Below, in pieces: positions 1-12,535 of a DNA stretch of 64,000 bases; the first letter of the stretch is position 1, and each line of letters opens with the position of its first letter. Source of the DNA: Ornithodoros turicata (lineage: Eukaryota > Arthropoda > Arachnida > Ixodida > Argasidae); NCBI RefSeq assembly GCF_037126465.1, contig NC_088201.1:67664879-67728878 (forward strand). Reading direction: 5' to 3'. The translations under genes and the position numbers were made by a program. Under the pieces are notes generated by a model. The model was given only the letters and a program-made list of their open reading frames with translations. It made no database searches and had not been told where the DNA came from.

Positions 1-430
1 ATCTCTATTATAGAGTAGGTCGTGTCTGCTGGTCGTTTCAGATCAACTCCCTCCGCGACCGAATGCTCCCTCTGGCTGCGCCAAGAAAGCTCGGATTCAG
101 CCGGAACCCTAACGAAGCATTGTCGTAACTTCCGCGTTGTCAAGGCCGAGTAACAGCAAGTGTCGGGCAGGCTGGCCGAGTTTGTCGGATATGCGCGACG
201 ACTTCCGTCATTATCTTGGCTGGAGCGCGATTGTTTTTAGATCGTTTTTGGATTGTTTGATCGAATTAGGTGCCTGCGTGCCGAATTTCGTTGCCCTTAC
301 GCGGATTCGGGTGTTGGCTCCACACCGACCGGTGGAGTTAGCCGTCAGTTCGACAGGGGGGGGGGGGATATGTTTATTAGACGAAAAGGGGAAAAAACGG
401 GGAAAGGTCAGCCAAACGGGACGTCGGCTT
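1..430. other. No recognisable gene
   Basis: I see no coding similarity here. The short open frames have no recognisable domain. A run of G's lies near 356-367. The segment ends where a long A-rich stretch begins. Confidence 0.5.
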
Positions 431-690
431 GCTATTCCAGAAATAAGAAATAATAATAAATAAATAACAAGAAAAGATAAGAATTAAAGAAAGAAAGAAA
501 TAGGAAGGAATAAGAAAGAAAGAAATAAATAAAGAAAATTAAGAAATAAGAAATAAAGAAAAAGAAGTAGGGAAAAAAACGAAAAACTACCAGATGATGA
601 AAGAAGGATGAGGTAGATTAAAGACAAAGATGACAAAAAAAAGATGACTAACAAACGGTGAAAGAATGATGAGATGAATCACAGAAGATG
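431..690 (-). repeat. A-rich tract, TTTC-type tail of a reverse LINE
   Basis: On the plus strand this is simple aataaagaaagaaat-type sequence. On the minus strand it reads as TTTC/TTTATT-rich sequence lying directly downstream of the LINE reading frame that ends near 771. It is most simply the 3' UTR and low-complexity tail of that element, although an independent simple repeat is possible. Confidence 0.45.
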
Positions 691-770
691 ACTTTAAAAA
701 GAAAGCATGAGGTTAATGCGTTGAAGGTGAGAGTGGGGCACAGAAGAAGAATGAGATTTCACGACTGAGT

Positions 771-1083
771 TCACAGGCTGTTCATCAGACCTGAGTCTCT
801 CAAGAAAGTCAGAACTGCTTTGGTCACAGACTGCTGTGTGTGATCTCGTACTGGGCCGAGCAGAATGGCCAGAGAAAAGCCCGTGCACCGCAGCTCGAGT
901 AGGCGTCGTCTCAGCGTGGCTCGAGGGGTGTCGAATCTGTGACAGTCGAGGAGAAGGTGTGGCACATCAGCTTCAACAGCGCAAGTGGGGCATTTGGGCG
1001 ACTTGTAGAAGACCCATTTTACAGAGAAGTAGAGGTGTCCTGGAGACATTAAGGCGTAGTCGGTGTAGAATGGACGCTTCTTG
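771..1083 (-). pseudogene. I/Jockey-type LINE, C-terminal end only
   Basis: Read on the minus strand, about 95 codons match the C-terminal tail typical of tick I/R1-type LINE polyproteins. The landmark is a CPTC...H...C zinc-knuckle-like motif (CPTCAVEADVPHLLLDC). It is followed by a Leu/Arg-rich helical stretch and a terminal FLRDSGLMNSL, then a stop. Everything 5' of this is missing, so it is a 5'-truncated insertion, the usual outcome of target-primed reverse transcription. Its truncated 5' edge abuts the plus-strand RT fragment that begins near 1081, which suggests it landed in that older element. No target-site duplication could be defined by eye. It is not functional. Confidence 0.65.
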
Positions 1084-1341
1084 ACGCGAGCAGTGGTGTG
1101 TGGCAACGAAATCCATCGACGGGTCGATAGACCGGAGATGGTCGTTCGACAGGGTTGCCCCATGTCACCCATTCTTTTCTCTACATATCTCGAACCGTTT
1201 TGTAGGTCTATCATAGCTGATAGACTCATTAGGGATTTCGTGCGAGGGCCGCATCCTATCAAGGTATTGGCATATGCCGAGGATGTTTCGGTCTTTTGTT
1301 CATGTCGACGAAAAATATGTCGTGCTATTGGGCACATTACA

Positions 1342-1426
1342 AAAAATCTGTGCCGCATCCGCTGTCAGTGTTATAACACTGACACCGGATGCGGCACAGA
1401 TTTTTAGTCCAGCTATAGCTGGACTA
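1342..1426. repeat. Two adjacent palindromes inside the RT pseudogene
   Basis: 1342-1405 is a 64-bp palindrome with no loop (centre gtta|taac at 1373/1374, arms 31/32 matched). It shares its last base with 1405-1426, a perfect 22-bp palindrome (tagtccagctatagctggac plus ta). Both interrupt the RT frame just after the YAED box, so they are insertions or local rearrangements, not LINE sequence. Confidence 0.85.
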
Positions 1427-2879
1427 ACAGTTCCGGCGTCTTGATTGAACATTGGTGGGAGCAGCCTGTTAGCTCGGGGTGTCTGGCATGGGCAGTATTG
1501 GGCCTCCTCTCTACCTTGGGGTCCCCCTTAGCTCTGCTCGTCGTGCAGCTCCCTTCTGGTGGCAACGTATTGTCAAACTGCGTACGTGCGTTGGGTCATG
1601 GAAAGCGCTGGATCTCTGTGTTTGCTAGAGCGCACGTTTGTAAAATTCATCTGTCTCCACGTGTGGGGTACTCTCTGCAAACTCTTCCATGGAGCCGGAC
1701 ACAGATCAATAGTATCCACCGTGTTTCTGCTACTTTCCTTTGGAATTCCTCGTACGAGCGCGCTCGACGCACAAGTCTTTTGCACTGTCATGGAAATGAT
1801 CGTCAACACCTTACCGTTTGCGAGGCAATCGCGGTGGCGTGTCGGTTTCCTTAAATATGTTGATAATCCTCTACTAGCGCACTGCATCGCCACCTTTCTG
1901 AAGGAGGAGCTTCTTAATATTGTGGTTTTCACAGTATATGACACTCTGCCGTTCATCTAGGGGTTGCATCTACAAAGAAGTAGCTGCAGCCGTTCACTTT
2001 CTGATATCCTTGTTTTCCCTTAAAAGGAGACTCCGGGACAATCCGAAACTATTACACTGGCTGTGTCAATAAGTTTGATACATTCTTCCGAAATGAAAAA
2101 TACAGTTGGTTTGGCAATCGGGGACTCGTTAGTTGCCAAAAGAGCTAGGAAGCTCAAAACGAAACCGAAACTTCTGAAGCTACCCTCTGCTACCTCCTGT
2201 ACCATGCGTGACGTCACCGGTAGTCTCGTGTGGGCCACCGGCTGTTTTTCGTGCACGCGCTTTGTAACTTCGTGTTTTATGGATGACCAGTCGTCTGCTT
2301 CCTCGATTTCGTTCTAAAATATTCGCCAGCGGTAACAGCAAAAGCTACAGAAAGCCGCATACGAGGAATACCGTTGAGGTGAAGCACAGTGTTGCTGGAC
2401 TGATTTTCCGTGGAGGAGCGCCTAATCACTCGAAGGAAAATATTCATTTTCTAGTCATCTGGGCCACTTGGGGATGTGAAATTGTGTTCACTGAAATATC
2501 ATATGGTACGGATTGATGTCGCACTTTTACCTCAACACGTTTTTGGTGCGGAGTCTCCCTTTAAGCACGTCTTTGACTGTTCCCGTCATCGTTCGTACTG
2601 GGCTACTGTGGACATGCTGTGCCGATTGCCTGTATATAGAAGCCTGCTCTTTAGGGATCCAGGGAGAGATGTCCTGATTCGAGTTATGCGAATGCCTCTA
2701 GAATCCAAGGTTAAGGATTTCTTCTTGTGCCTGCACACTGGCACTCTCCCGGTTCGAGCATGGCATCTCGAGCGTGATCGTGGGTTTTGGGCTCCTTTTG
2801 ATAATTTCTCGTGCGCGATGTGCCCTGAGCAGAGCCATAGCGTGACGAATTTGCGCCCGGGGCAGGGTAAGCGTGAAGC

Positions 2880-2980
2880 GCCCCTCCCCCACTCTCTCTC
2901 TCACTGCCGTCAGAAGTTCTGTAAACAAAGAATTATCTTATTCTCTCTCTCTCAAATCTCAAAATCTCTCTAAACGCAAA
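2880..2980. repeat. CT-rich microsatellite tract
   Basis: An irregular (TC)n tract with two clusters of tctctctc. It breaks the C-terminal part of the surrounding LINE pseudogene. Confidence 0.8.
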
Positions 2981-3121
2981 TTCTCTGAATTCCCGCTTTT
3001 GAGGAGGAGACCCTAGAGCACGCTTTTCTTTACTGCCAGGGCGCAGTATTTTTCTGGGAAGTATTCCAGAGGGCATTCCGTAAATATAGTATCTACCTAT
3101 ATGTCCGCGCAACATAAGGTT

Positions 3122-3300
3122 CCCAAGCAGCACAGCGCGTCGGGAAAACTTCGGCCCGACGGCGTTATGAGATACGATAGTACCGGGGCCCAACGCCAGA
3201 CCGGTACCGGTTTTGCAACACCGGGAACACATCGGACCAAAACTGGGTCTTGGTACCGGAGCCCGGTGCGAACCCGACTGGTTCCTGTTACTGAGTAGGA
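3122..3300 (+). repeat. Repeat fragment starting CCCAAGCAGCACA
   Basis: It opens with the same 13-base terminus (cccaagcagcaca) as the 153-bp foldback element at 34891. It then continues into GC-rich sequence with several ACCGG/CCGGT inverted motifs. No matching opposite terminus is visible nearby, so this looks like one end of a non-autonomous DNA element. Family unknown. Confidence 0.4.
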
Positions 3301-4040
3301 GCCTACCCTCCCCTTCCTCCTCGCCCGCTTTTATTTTTCATTTTTCGCTTTTATGATAACATTTTTATTTCAAACGAAGTACACTTTCCGAACCGAGCGA
3401 TAACAGGAAAACTGACTATTTCTGCTGTACTTGCAGGATTGAAAATGGCAGCAATTTTAGTGCCGCCAGTTTTTAAAGGGTCTCTGACCAGAACCTCGTC
3501 AATGTCTTTGTTTGTATGGATAACGAACCTACATGGTGCCACCAAGTTACAACTGAAACGTTTCGTCTCTGCGGAGCCACGAACTATTCCAAACAAGGAG
3601 CCGAAAAGCGGTTTTGATTTCTGCCCTCAACTCGTGCGATCAACGCAAACCTCTTGCTATTATGCAGTGATTTTCCCACGTGTATGGCGTAAAACGCCCG
3701 CGACGTTTATTGGTGGAAAGTCCACACCGGAAGTTCGGGTGGTTTCCGCAACTTCCGTATTGCTGGGTGCTTTTTCAATGTAGGCGTGGAAGCACAGCGG
3801 AGTCAACAAGCCAGCTTTTCAGCTACCTTTCAGCAGCTGAGAGGCACCTGCTACGTGCAGCAGAGTTTGGAGGCCTTGCTTTTGAAATGTTGAGCCGCGA
3901 ATCGACTTCAGCATGAAGAGGAAGTTCCACCGACAGACTGTTATATGAGCTTACAGCATCCATCATGCTGAAGCACCTGAACAGTTTGTGTAAATTTTGT
4001 GTTTGACGGCGCCGTGTAAAGGGGCCGGAGTGGTTCATGC
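3301..4040. other. No recognisable gene
   Basis: Several overlapping short open frames occur on both strands but none shows a domain I recognise. The GC content rises towards 4040, which could be the upstream region of the fragment that follows. Confidence 0.4.
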
Positions 4041-4046
4041 ATAATA

Positions 4047-4450
4047 ATGCCGAAAGAAGTCGAGTGCTTATGTTGCAAGGAGCATTTAGAACTTCGAGGG
4101 CAGCACGAACCTAGCGCTCATATTCACAAGTAAGAAGCGTGTCTCATGCACAATCATGCTGGTTGGTTTAAATACAAAATAGCTATCCTGAACTTTTCGT
4201 TATTGTTCGTCACTTATTCGGAAAGAGTGCACCTGAATTAATACTCGGCGTCCTACTAGCTTTAGCTTTGTTCAAAGCTTGTGTGTCTCATACAGGAAAT
4301 AGATACACTACATACCAACAGTTCGTGAGATGGGTGTTGCAAAAACTTGGAAAAAACAAGAGAATCGTTATACTATAGTCTGCGCGGTGAACAGGATGCG
4401 CAAAGCCTTTCCCATAGTAACTACTACATGCTTCAAATACTCAAGATACA
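4047..4450 (+). pseudogene. P2X7 C-terminal-like domain gene fragment
   Basis: Proposed exon A (ATG 4047 to 4129) reads MPKEVECLCCKEHLELRG. The ECLCC motif is typical of the cysteine-rich intracellular domain first described at the C-terminus of P2X7 receptors and found in many stand-alone arthropod and mollusc proteins. A GTAAGA donor follows. An exon starting at 4183 keeps the phase and reaches RYTTYQQFVRWVLQKLGKNK, the family's Tyr-x-Phe-Val-Arg-Trp block. The next block, IVCAVNRMRKAFP, is one frame over, after an in-frame TAG at 4376. That points to a single-base indel or a decayed copy. The 53-nt intron is short and has a poor pyrimidine tract. The domain is only partial and zinc-binding histidines are not all visible. 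No function can be assigned beyond domain similarity. Confidence 0.42.
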
Positions 4451-5590
4451 TGGTGGAAGTACCCCCAACAGGGGGTGCCCTTGAAATTTCAGCTGTACAC
4501 ACATGTCGGTAATGATGTAACAATAATAATGACCCTCCCCCCCAACGTTTTTCGACACACCTCCATGCTTGGGATTCTGGATAAACCACTGTGCTGATCC
4601 CTGGCACAAAGTACCATTTCATCAGCCTGCTCCGCCTGGTAAGAATTACATTGGGCTCTCAATTCCACCACGGACACAAATCCAATCCTCTTCTGACACA
4701 TCCTTTTGCCCACCCATTCAGTCAGTATGCCGTAACTGTTGTTCGAACTCTTACTGTCTGATAGCACCCAAATAGTATTGTTTAAGCACCTCAAGTATTT
4801 TAATTATCGTTATGTGGAAGTAAATCAGACTGTTATGCAGGTTACCCTGTGTGTGACCTCCGGTTCCTGCTCTCAGTCCTCCAGAAGTGCTCACTACACA
4901 AGTTGACTATCGAAAACCTCAATCTTCCATACATGATATAAAACCCCAGCTCGCTTGCTACCTAGCCATTTTTTTTTAAATTCTCGATCTTCCTTTTGTG
5001 TGCAAAGTGCGCACCCAGTTCGAGTAGGATGTAGACCTTGAGGAACCAAGCTTTGTATCTTGGGCTGCTCAAATACTCAAGTAGGCATGTTGCAGTCAAA
5101 GATGATGTAACATGAAATGTGGTTCATATAGTTTATTGTGGCACTCAGATAATACCTTCATAATATGTCTGCAGATATTGTTCCAAAATACCATATGTGA
5201 TGCAGCGTCATACATTATTGGGCTTCTGGGAAAAATCATGATTCACCTGATACAGACGGCAGCCTTTATAACGGTGTCTGACACATTTTTAGCAGCCACT
5301 GTTTTAAAATATGCATTAAAAATGCTCCAACTATGAAAGTATCACAAAGTTCTTCATTCCATTTGTTTACTTTAAAGGTCAGCTATGCCGATATCCCAAA
5401 TAGTCGAAACGGTTGTGATATTCTGAAAGCCCACATCCAGCTCTCCCCAAAATGCACCTTCATTCTCTCGGTTCGGTACAGTACCATGTAAAAAAATAGA
5501 TAATTCATTCCGAAACACACATGGGCGCAGCCATTTTAATGACGTAGATGCACCCGAACGGGCATTGTGACGTGTACGCGCCTTCGTACT
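4451..5590. other. No gene; one weak dispersed-repeat match
   Basis: Non-coding to my reading. Positions about 4476-4508 (tttcagctgt...acatgtcggtaat) match, in reverse orientation, 38243-38275, so a dispersed repeat is likely here. The rest is unremarkable AT-rich DNA. Confidence 0.4.
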
Positions 5591-8500
5591 TGTCAGTGGA
5601 TTTCAGCTAGGGCTTCTCGTGGCTTCACGTATCTGTGCTTGAAGATGCATGGCGGAGAGCCGGGTTCCACCGTTCCGCGATAAGTAAATAGTGCAGCAGC
5701 TGCGAACTCATTCGCGAACCAACCTCTGTGCGATGTTGTGACTGGAATTCGTCGTTTGTGTTTTGTGAGCACGTACAATTTGTATCAAGTCGCGTCTGCG
5801 TTAGCCCCTTTACGGCACTTGCCCATTGTAGAGACTGATGTTTCGACAGCCATGTTAGCAAGAAAATGCCGACAGCGTTTTATTCCTGTAGGAAAAAAAT
5901 TGTGTTATGTATTTGAGAAACCGCATACTGCTGTGGGACAAGTTTTACGTATGATTTATCAATGTGCAACAGCGTCGACGATGGTATGTAACGACGAGAG
6001 ACGTAAAATGAAATACAAATCACATTTTAAACTTTTTGTGGGATTCTGTGCATTTTCCAGAAGATTTCTTTGAATCACACACTCCCATGTCACGCTACGT
6101 TGTGTGGCACGCTACAAACTACTGCATTTTATGTCTAACATCTGGATATTGTTTCTAATGAGCACCGTCGCACAAAAACATGCACACGAAAGCTCTAGTA
6201 GCCCTGTGGTTGCACGCCATGCAGACGCAAAAGACGTACCAGAGCACATATTGCCACTTAGAAATGGTGTTTTTAGAAATATGGTGTATGAAGAGTTAGG
6301 GCATAGCATAGATCCGTGAAATCAGGTGCACCTTATCCTTCTGTAGAGTGCTCTTTCAATTCACAACTCAGCCAATGGGGTGTAAAAGTGTTAGAGGCAA
6401 TTATGTGACTTGTCGTCCTGGGTGACATCACTGGGCAGCCTCGGAATTAATTCCGTGCTCAGGAATTATTGTACAAATCAATTTGTATGTAGGACATGAT
6501 AAGCAATATGTAAGTTGCAACCTTGTCTGCAGCATTCTCGATTGCCTCTTACCTTTACAGTTAGAGGCACGTTACCAAACCATTTGCAAAGGGCACTCTT
6601 ACAGGGGCCGTGTAACTTGAGTTTTTAATTTATAAAATTTATAAAAATATAAGTATACAATATGTAATATGAAATTTATATAAAATAAAAATAACATTTA
6701 TAAATATAATTTATAAAAAATAAATAAAAAGGCTTCATGGAAGCAATGCGTTAGCATACCCATTGCACATGAAGCACAATTATATATGCTTGGACATCAT
6801 CTAATTAGTCTTCTGAACCATATGTGTGGCTGCATACGAAATTTTTTATGCGCATGCTCTACCTTCCTATTCCTACATGTGCACACGAATAACAGTGAAT
6901 ATATGTGAAGTGGCAAAAAGCAACGCTAGACTCTACCATCATTGTGCTCCTTTAACTTTTCCACATTCATGTCGGGTGAACAGGGAATATGTCACTAGAA
7001 AAGAAGACATTTGTGCATTGTTTGGTAAGCAAATAAATATATTTATTTACATTTTCCATCAATCAACAATGTTGTGACCTGGTGCAAATATTAATGTCAA
7101 CAAGGAAAGTACTTACAAATTATTCCTATGTACTCAAATGCAGATATGACACTTCTCTTTTTGTACCTCAGCACAGTACAGTTTCAAAATTAACAAACTG
7201 CACAGCATCAGCAATCTTAAAGTATCTCAAGAGGGGAATCACATAAAGCTCCAATAATAGACTGTGCAAACAAAGCTAAAGAAAAATTCTTAAAAAAAAG
7301 TACTTCAAGAAAAATCTGAATAATCGGTTGCCGTTGTGATATGTACTACTATGCACAGTTCATGAATGTAACATGTTACCACATTGCATTGCCTCCATGT
7401 GAGCACTAGAACAGGCAGCTTTTTAGGTCGCTCTTTTCGTGTTTTTCTATTGTCTTTTTTGTTTTCTGTTTTTGCAATAGCAAGCATGGCCATAGTGAAA
7501 CACAAGCAGCCAAGGACAGGATGAGACATCTACAATGCGACTGCTAGCTCTAAACTGATATATTTATAAGCTGACTCTGGAATATACACATATAGGTGGC
7601 GTGCATATGACGTAACACCATAGCTTTACCCGTGCTTTTTCCCTCTTTCTGGTGAACCGGCGCACCCTGCCTATACGCGTGCTTCTTTTCACTCTTTCTG
7701 GTGATCCGACTTACGCAAATGCACCCCACCTATATGCTACTAAGCAAATGACAATTTAACCAACAGAATAACAGACAAGAAAAAAGGGTTATATATCTTC
7801 CCCTCTCCTCATTCTATTTCACAGGCAGCCCTAGTATCATTTTGAGTGTGTCCGTGCGTTCCCTTTGAGATAACGTATCTCGGACAGAAGCAAATCCAAC
7901 AGCGGACTGCTTACACATGCAACTGTCTTGGATTTCTCTAACCACTTGTTATTTAATCGCTGCCTTGTGCTGCGTGTTCTGGCAAATTAAGGCAGCATCC
8001 AGAGTCCCTGCAATGTGTTGCCATGTTTCTCGCAGGTGGGAGTAAGTAGCCATCTTCCCATGCATTTCTCCCTATTCAGCGCGTCAAACGGCGGCGGCAG
8101 ACATCAGACGTCCCACAGTTATTGGCACAGAAATATCTCTCCCCATATTTAGCGCAAAGTATAAAGTGTCTGGGTACACTGTGCCTAAAGTTGGATGCTT
8201 GTTTGGATCCAAGTGGATTACAGACTCAATCCAAGTCATTCAACTGGCAACTTGTCCAAGCCAAGCTGAAATGCTCCTAATGTCAACAAGAAGCACTGCG
8301 AAGGCGGAGATAATGCGAAATCGTCGGTTTGTGAATTGAGGAAAAGTATTTTTCGAAGTTCTTGATCCTACAATATGCTGCACAATTTTGTGAAATTGGT
8401 GATTTGTGGCTTCCGGGCTTCAAGCCTTGTTTACGTCGTCGCGTTTGTTGGAGTAGTGTTGTCGGTGCTGTGGCCTTTATATTTGCGTGCCATTTACCGC

Positions 8501-8630
8501 TTCTACCATGAACGATGACCTGCGTTCGTTTTTGTGAATTCGTTTCACGTTTAGCGAAGTGAAGTACAAGTGCACGAAGTGAAGTGCAATTGAACTATTA
8601 ACAGATGCATCAAATTGTTTGCATCGAATT
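5591..8630. other. AT-rich intergenic DNA, no recognisable gene
   Basis: The short open frames on both strands show no domain or splice-supported structure that I could defend. A very AT-rich block (about 6620-6735) consists of repeated tataaaat/aaatttata words. Confidence 0.45.
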
Positions 8631-10352
8631 AACTGCGCATGTTGACGGTACTTGGCACAGAGCTCTGTAGGTCGATGTGCGATATCACAATCTGCCGTGA
8701 TTCAGGTAGAATAGCTATACGAATGCACGAAGTAGAGGGAAACGTGTAGGTGAATGAGAGAGCAAAACACAACTTTGTTGCAAGAAAGAAAATCCGTTTA
8801 TTAATGCGAGTCACGATTTCATTAGAGAACAGTACAGTAAAATTAAACTGTTTCACGGGGTAGTCAACAAGCATGTAAAAACGTAGTTGTGGATGGGATG
8901 CTGTTCTACAGCGCTACGTCTGAGCAAACTATACTTGCGTCTGTCTTTTTTTTTTAAGTATGCTCCCTAGAAAAGGGAAGAAAAATGTGGAGGTACAGTC
9001 TTTCAGTTTCCCATCTGTAAATCACGGTGACATCTGGTGCTGCTGATGCATTTGGGTGTTATCAGTTTCATAATTTTTCTCTTTTCTCTGTGCAATTGGA
9101 CCTCAGGTAAAGGAAGTCAAATATACAGTTGTCACAATTAATGGTCACAAATGCTGAATGTTGTGATGTCAAACGTGCTTTGCATAGTTTATTTTTGCAC
9201 TAAAATAATTTTACATCATACATATACATTCATATTGCCACTAATTAGTAGATATGATACATGATTGGAGTTCAGACAGAGATCATGTTCAACCAAAATT
9301 GGGGCTCAACTGGTTCGGGGTAATAATCAGTAGGAGATGAGTTTAACTTGAAAAAATCAGACCGTAAATATAATGTTGTAGGTACACGGGCTGTTCGACA
9401 CAGATACACCTCTATATTAAAATAATGGAGGGTGATCATGAGTGGTCTACTTTATTGTACCGAATACAATTAACACACAATTTATGAATGGTCAATATTC
9501 CTGCAGAATATTGTAATTAATTGAGATTCATAAAGCCAGGCTCGTAATTTTGCAATAATAAGGAAATGGGTTTTGTTTGAGAGGGCATTGTTAACAAAAT
9601 AAAGGAATTTCATCAATCAAGAGATGATTCTATTTTGTTTCAGTGAAAATACAGTTGCATTGACTTCCTTTGGAACAAGCTGTGACTGTATTACACAGGA
9701 GCATTCACCACGCCACGCTGCACTGTCAGTGTCGGTACTCCCCATATAAAAGAGATGATCGACTGAGGAGCCACCATGTAGAACATGTTGTAGCACATAG
9801 CTGCTTGATGTAGACAGTCGTAGTGCCTGCGTACTTTGCCGGAGATTCTTCCTTGGTTTTGGTATAATCGCACACAACTTTAAGCCATAGTTCTGTGGTT
9901 CGTACATGAATTTTAGTCATGTAACATGTGCTAGATGAATATGCCTCACACAAACTACCTGGCCACCCTTTTTTGGCTTTTCTGGCTTTTAAAAATTACA
10001 TTTATGCAGCAATCATGTACTTTTAATTAGTGCTTTACTTTTTAAAGGATTTGAAAACCCTTGCTCAAGCAAAAAGTACGCTGCAAGCAGACTTTCAACT
10101 GAATGGCCCAAGTGAAGCCGTTCCTGTGTCATGGCTTCATGGCAAATGCTTGAAGAGGTTTGCATCTGAGACACACTTTGCTGTTGGTATACTCTTGCAT
10201 GACCTGCACACAAGCACAAGGAGGAAAAAATTGAGAAAATTCACAGAGAAGTACAGAGGCACACCGACACTAAAAGCAATGAAACAGTGTAAGCTTTATC
10301 ACCTGAACATGTGTACTTTGTTGACCTAGTGCCGGAACGCTAGGGCATGCAC
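8631..10352. other. No recognisable gene
   Basis: AT-rich sequence. One plus-strand open frame of 99 codons (10030-10329) and its minus-strand shadows have no recognisable motif. I could not decide whether any is coding. Confidence 0.4.
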
Positions 10353-10512
10353 CTGGCTTCAGTACAGCTCGACTGTGTCCACCATAAAAGAGGCATTGCT
10401 GATAATGAGTGGAGCACATGAGGTCGTGTTTGCAGTCAGTGTAGGATTTCGCATTCACTTCCTCAAGTCGCTGGACCCATTTCGAATATCGTTCGTATGT
10501 TGTTGTGGGAGC
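10353..10512 (-). CDS. Candidate internal exon, product unknown
   Basis: On the minus strand a 160-nt stretch is open throughout. It is bounded by a good acceptor (cgccctcacag just above 10512) and a GT donor (CCAG|gtgcat just below 10353). The peptide starts APTTTYERYSKWVQRLEEVN and includes Cys/His residues (DCKHDLMCSTHYQQC). I do not recognise the family. It could be an exon of the same minus-strand gene proposed at 13.8-14.5 kb, since it lies downstream of it in transcription order, but that is speculative. Confidence 0.25.
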
Positions 10513-10529
10513 CTGTGAGGGCGACAAAT

Positions 10530-12450
10530 TTTCATTAACAATGTTACAGAAACAACAGAAGTAGTGTCCTCTTTATCTTTATGTAGCACACGCATAATAC
10601 ACCTTCAAATGTGTCAGAAAAAGCTATAGGATCTCCATCTGCAGGTGCATGCATCCCCAGAGCCTTCCCGAGTGGATCTGTTAATGGGATGGTGCAGCAT
10701 CTGCTTGCCATATTCCCAGAGTGAAAATATCTGAGTGCTTGTATTATCTTGAGGAAAATACAAGGTGCTCCTATATGTGTGTGTACTTGTATCTGAAATG
10801 CAATTATTGTCTTAGTAACTTGCCCTTCTTCTTTGGGGACCTTTTCTCAGATGGTTGAACAAAGACATGGCAGATGGGATCAAACAAATATAAGTAACCG
10901 GAATAAGGTGGGTGCTAAGCGGCATGCTACCTTGCGGCATGTGCCGTCTAGTCAATGCTGTCTTAGTAAAATATTTCTGATGTTGAAATTTGTTGGTTTG
11001 AGTGAATGTTACAAATATAAAGCTATGTTTGTACATATTGGCAGTCTTATGTACAAAACTGCACGGCCAGGGAAAGACGAACTTAATTCACTCAAAAAGA
11101 ATTTCACACACATGAAAGTAAGAAAAACAGGCCACTTACTTTAGGAAAGATGCTCCTCATCCACCCTCTCTGTACTGCTTGCAGTTCTCTTTTATGCATT
11201 TATTGGGCAATAACAATAACAACTTTATTTTAAGATTATGAATGGAGAGTTCCATCGCCAGAGGCCAATGGGGAGTCTCATGTTTATGTTGCTGACTTCC
11301 GAAACGGAGCGTCGGAGCTCTCGGATTTCGGCTCCATTTAAAGGCATCGGTAACCACGATATCTTTGAAATCTCCAATAAACTCCATAAACCGAACTCTA
11401 AGTAGGCTCGAGTTAGAAAGCTCAGAGGTGGAGGCTAGTCTAAAAGAATACATCGGAACAATAAAACACACAAGATATGACCCCACTCTAGATTTAATCG
11501 CTTTTTATCACGTTTCACACGTCTTTGTTTGGTACACACACTGACAAAACGACAAACATGAACCAAAACCATTGTTCAGATTTCCTCCGCCAAAACTAGC
11601 GGGCTCCGCCAGTTCTGGCCTGGCAACACGGGGACGCCCAATGGCGGCTTCCTTAGTTTGACGGCAGTTTTCGATGAGCTCCGGTGACCTGGTTTCTCGA
11701 GGGCATCAAAAGTCTGTCCTTGGCTGCCTATGTTTCACTATGGCTCTCAGATACAAACTACCCCATTTCAACACAGTAGAAAACACAGATTTGTAAATAG
11801 CATCTGTTGATTGCACTGTACATACCCCCCACACAAAGGATCATAGTGGATACTACATCTTGTGCAATAATGTCAGGAACACAAAAAAGCTAGATTTGTG
11901 AACCACTCTTACGTCGTAGTAGTAGTATTTGTGTGAAGCTACGCAATTCCTGTTCTGCAAATAATTTAAACGATATGTTTGATCTGCCAGCGTGATGATC
12001 CACTGAAAAGCAATTCACACTTGGCCGGAACTACCGGTTCTGAAACCTATCCCTGACATGTGTAGCCATCAGGGAGGAAACCCAAGGGCTGCGGTGGAAA
12101 AGACAAACACACACGGGCTATGTTCTCACTGTGTATCAGCTGCTCTGGCTACTAAGAAGAACATGTTCCAAATTAATATAACGTGGCTTGACACGATACG
12201 CCGGCGAAAGCTAACCAATGAAATTAGTAGTTAAATGTACAATACGTAAACACTTGCCATAACATGACATTTTCCTTCCTGCATTCATGCGCTACCATTC
12301 AACCCACATAAACAGTGTACTGAATTTTTTTATAGCATTACACATCATTTGACAGAACTTGAACAAGATTATATAGCACACGATAAAAGTAGAGTGAACA
12401 TAATGTGCAGAAAAAATGGCTAGGAAGCAAGCGAGCTGGTGAAGATGATG
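10530..12450. other. No recognisable gene
   Basis: Mixed AT-rich DNA. Short frames at 10833-11144 (+) and 11157-11486 (-) carry no domain that I can name. The rest holds nothing I can support. Confidence 0.4.
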
Positions 12451-12453
12451 CAT

Positions 12454-12535
12454 ATGTAAAACCCCAAGACTAGGGAACACAAAGGGACGTGTTTGTGTCT
12501 GTCCCTTCGTGTTCCCTAGTCTTGGGGTTTTACAT
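12454..12535. repeat. Foldback repeat, ~34-bp arms, 13-nt loop
   Basis: Left arm 12454-12487 (atgtaaaaccccaagactag...) pairs with right arm 12501-12535 with only one or two mismatches, giving a strong hairpin. Slightly shuffled copies of gatgcat flank both arms. It is probably a miniature foldback or MITE. No coding content. Confidence 0.8.

Larger units (their letters stand above)
1081..3110 (+). pseudogene. Degenerate Tx1/L1-like LINE reverse transcriptase
   Basis: This is a decayed RT open in short pieces across all three plus frames. Recognisable blocks in order are VRQGCPMSPILFSTYLEP (RT block 5), AYAEDVSVFCS at about 1269-1301 (the catalytic YADD box read as YAED, a damaging change), YLGVPLSSARRAAPFWWQRI near 1516, the thumb and connection stretch with FLWNSSYERARRTSLL near 1735-1785, and C-terminal CAMCPEQ near 2815 with EETLEHAFLYCQGAVFFWE near 3004-3060. 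The order and motifs match the L1/Tx1 clade of LINEs common in ticks. The copy lacks the endonuclease, is broken by frameshifts and stops, and is interrupted by a palindromic insertion (1342-1426) and a CT-rich tract (2885-2975). Confidence 0.7.

Noticed and set aside
137..463. 108-codon open frame at the left edge
   Set aside because: Low-complexity, no domain, runs into an A-rich tail. Probably chance.
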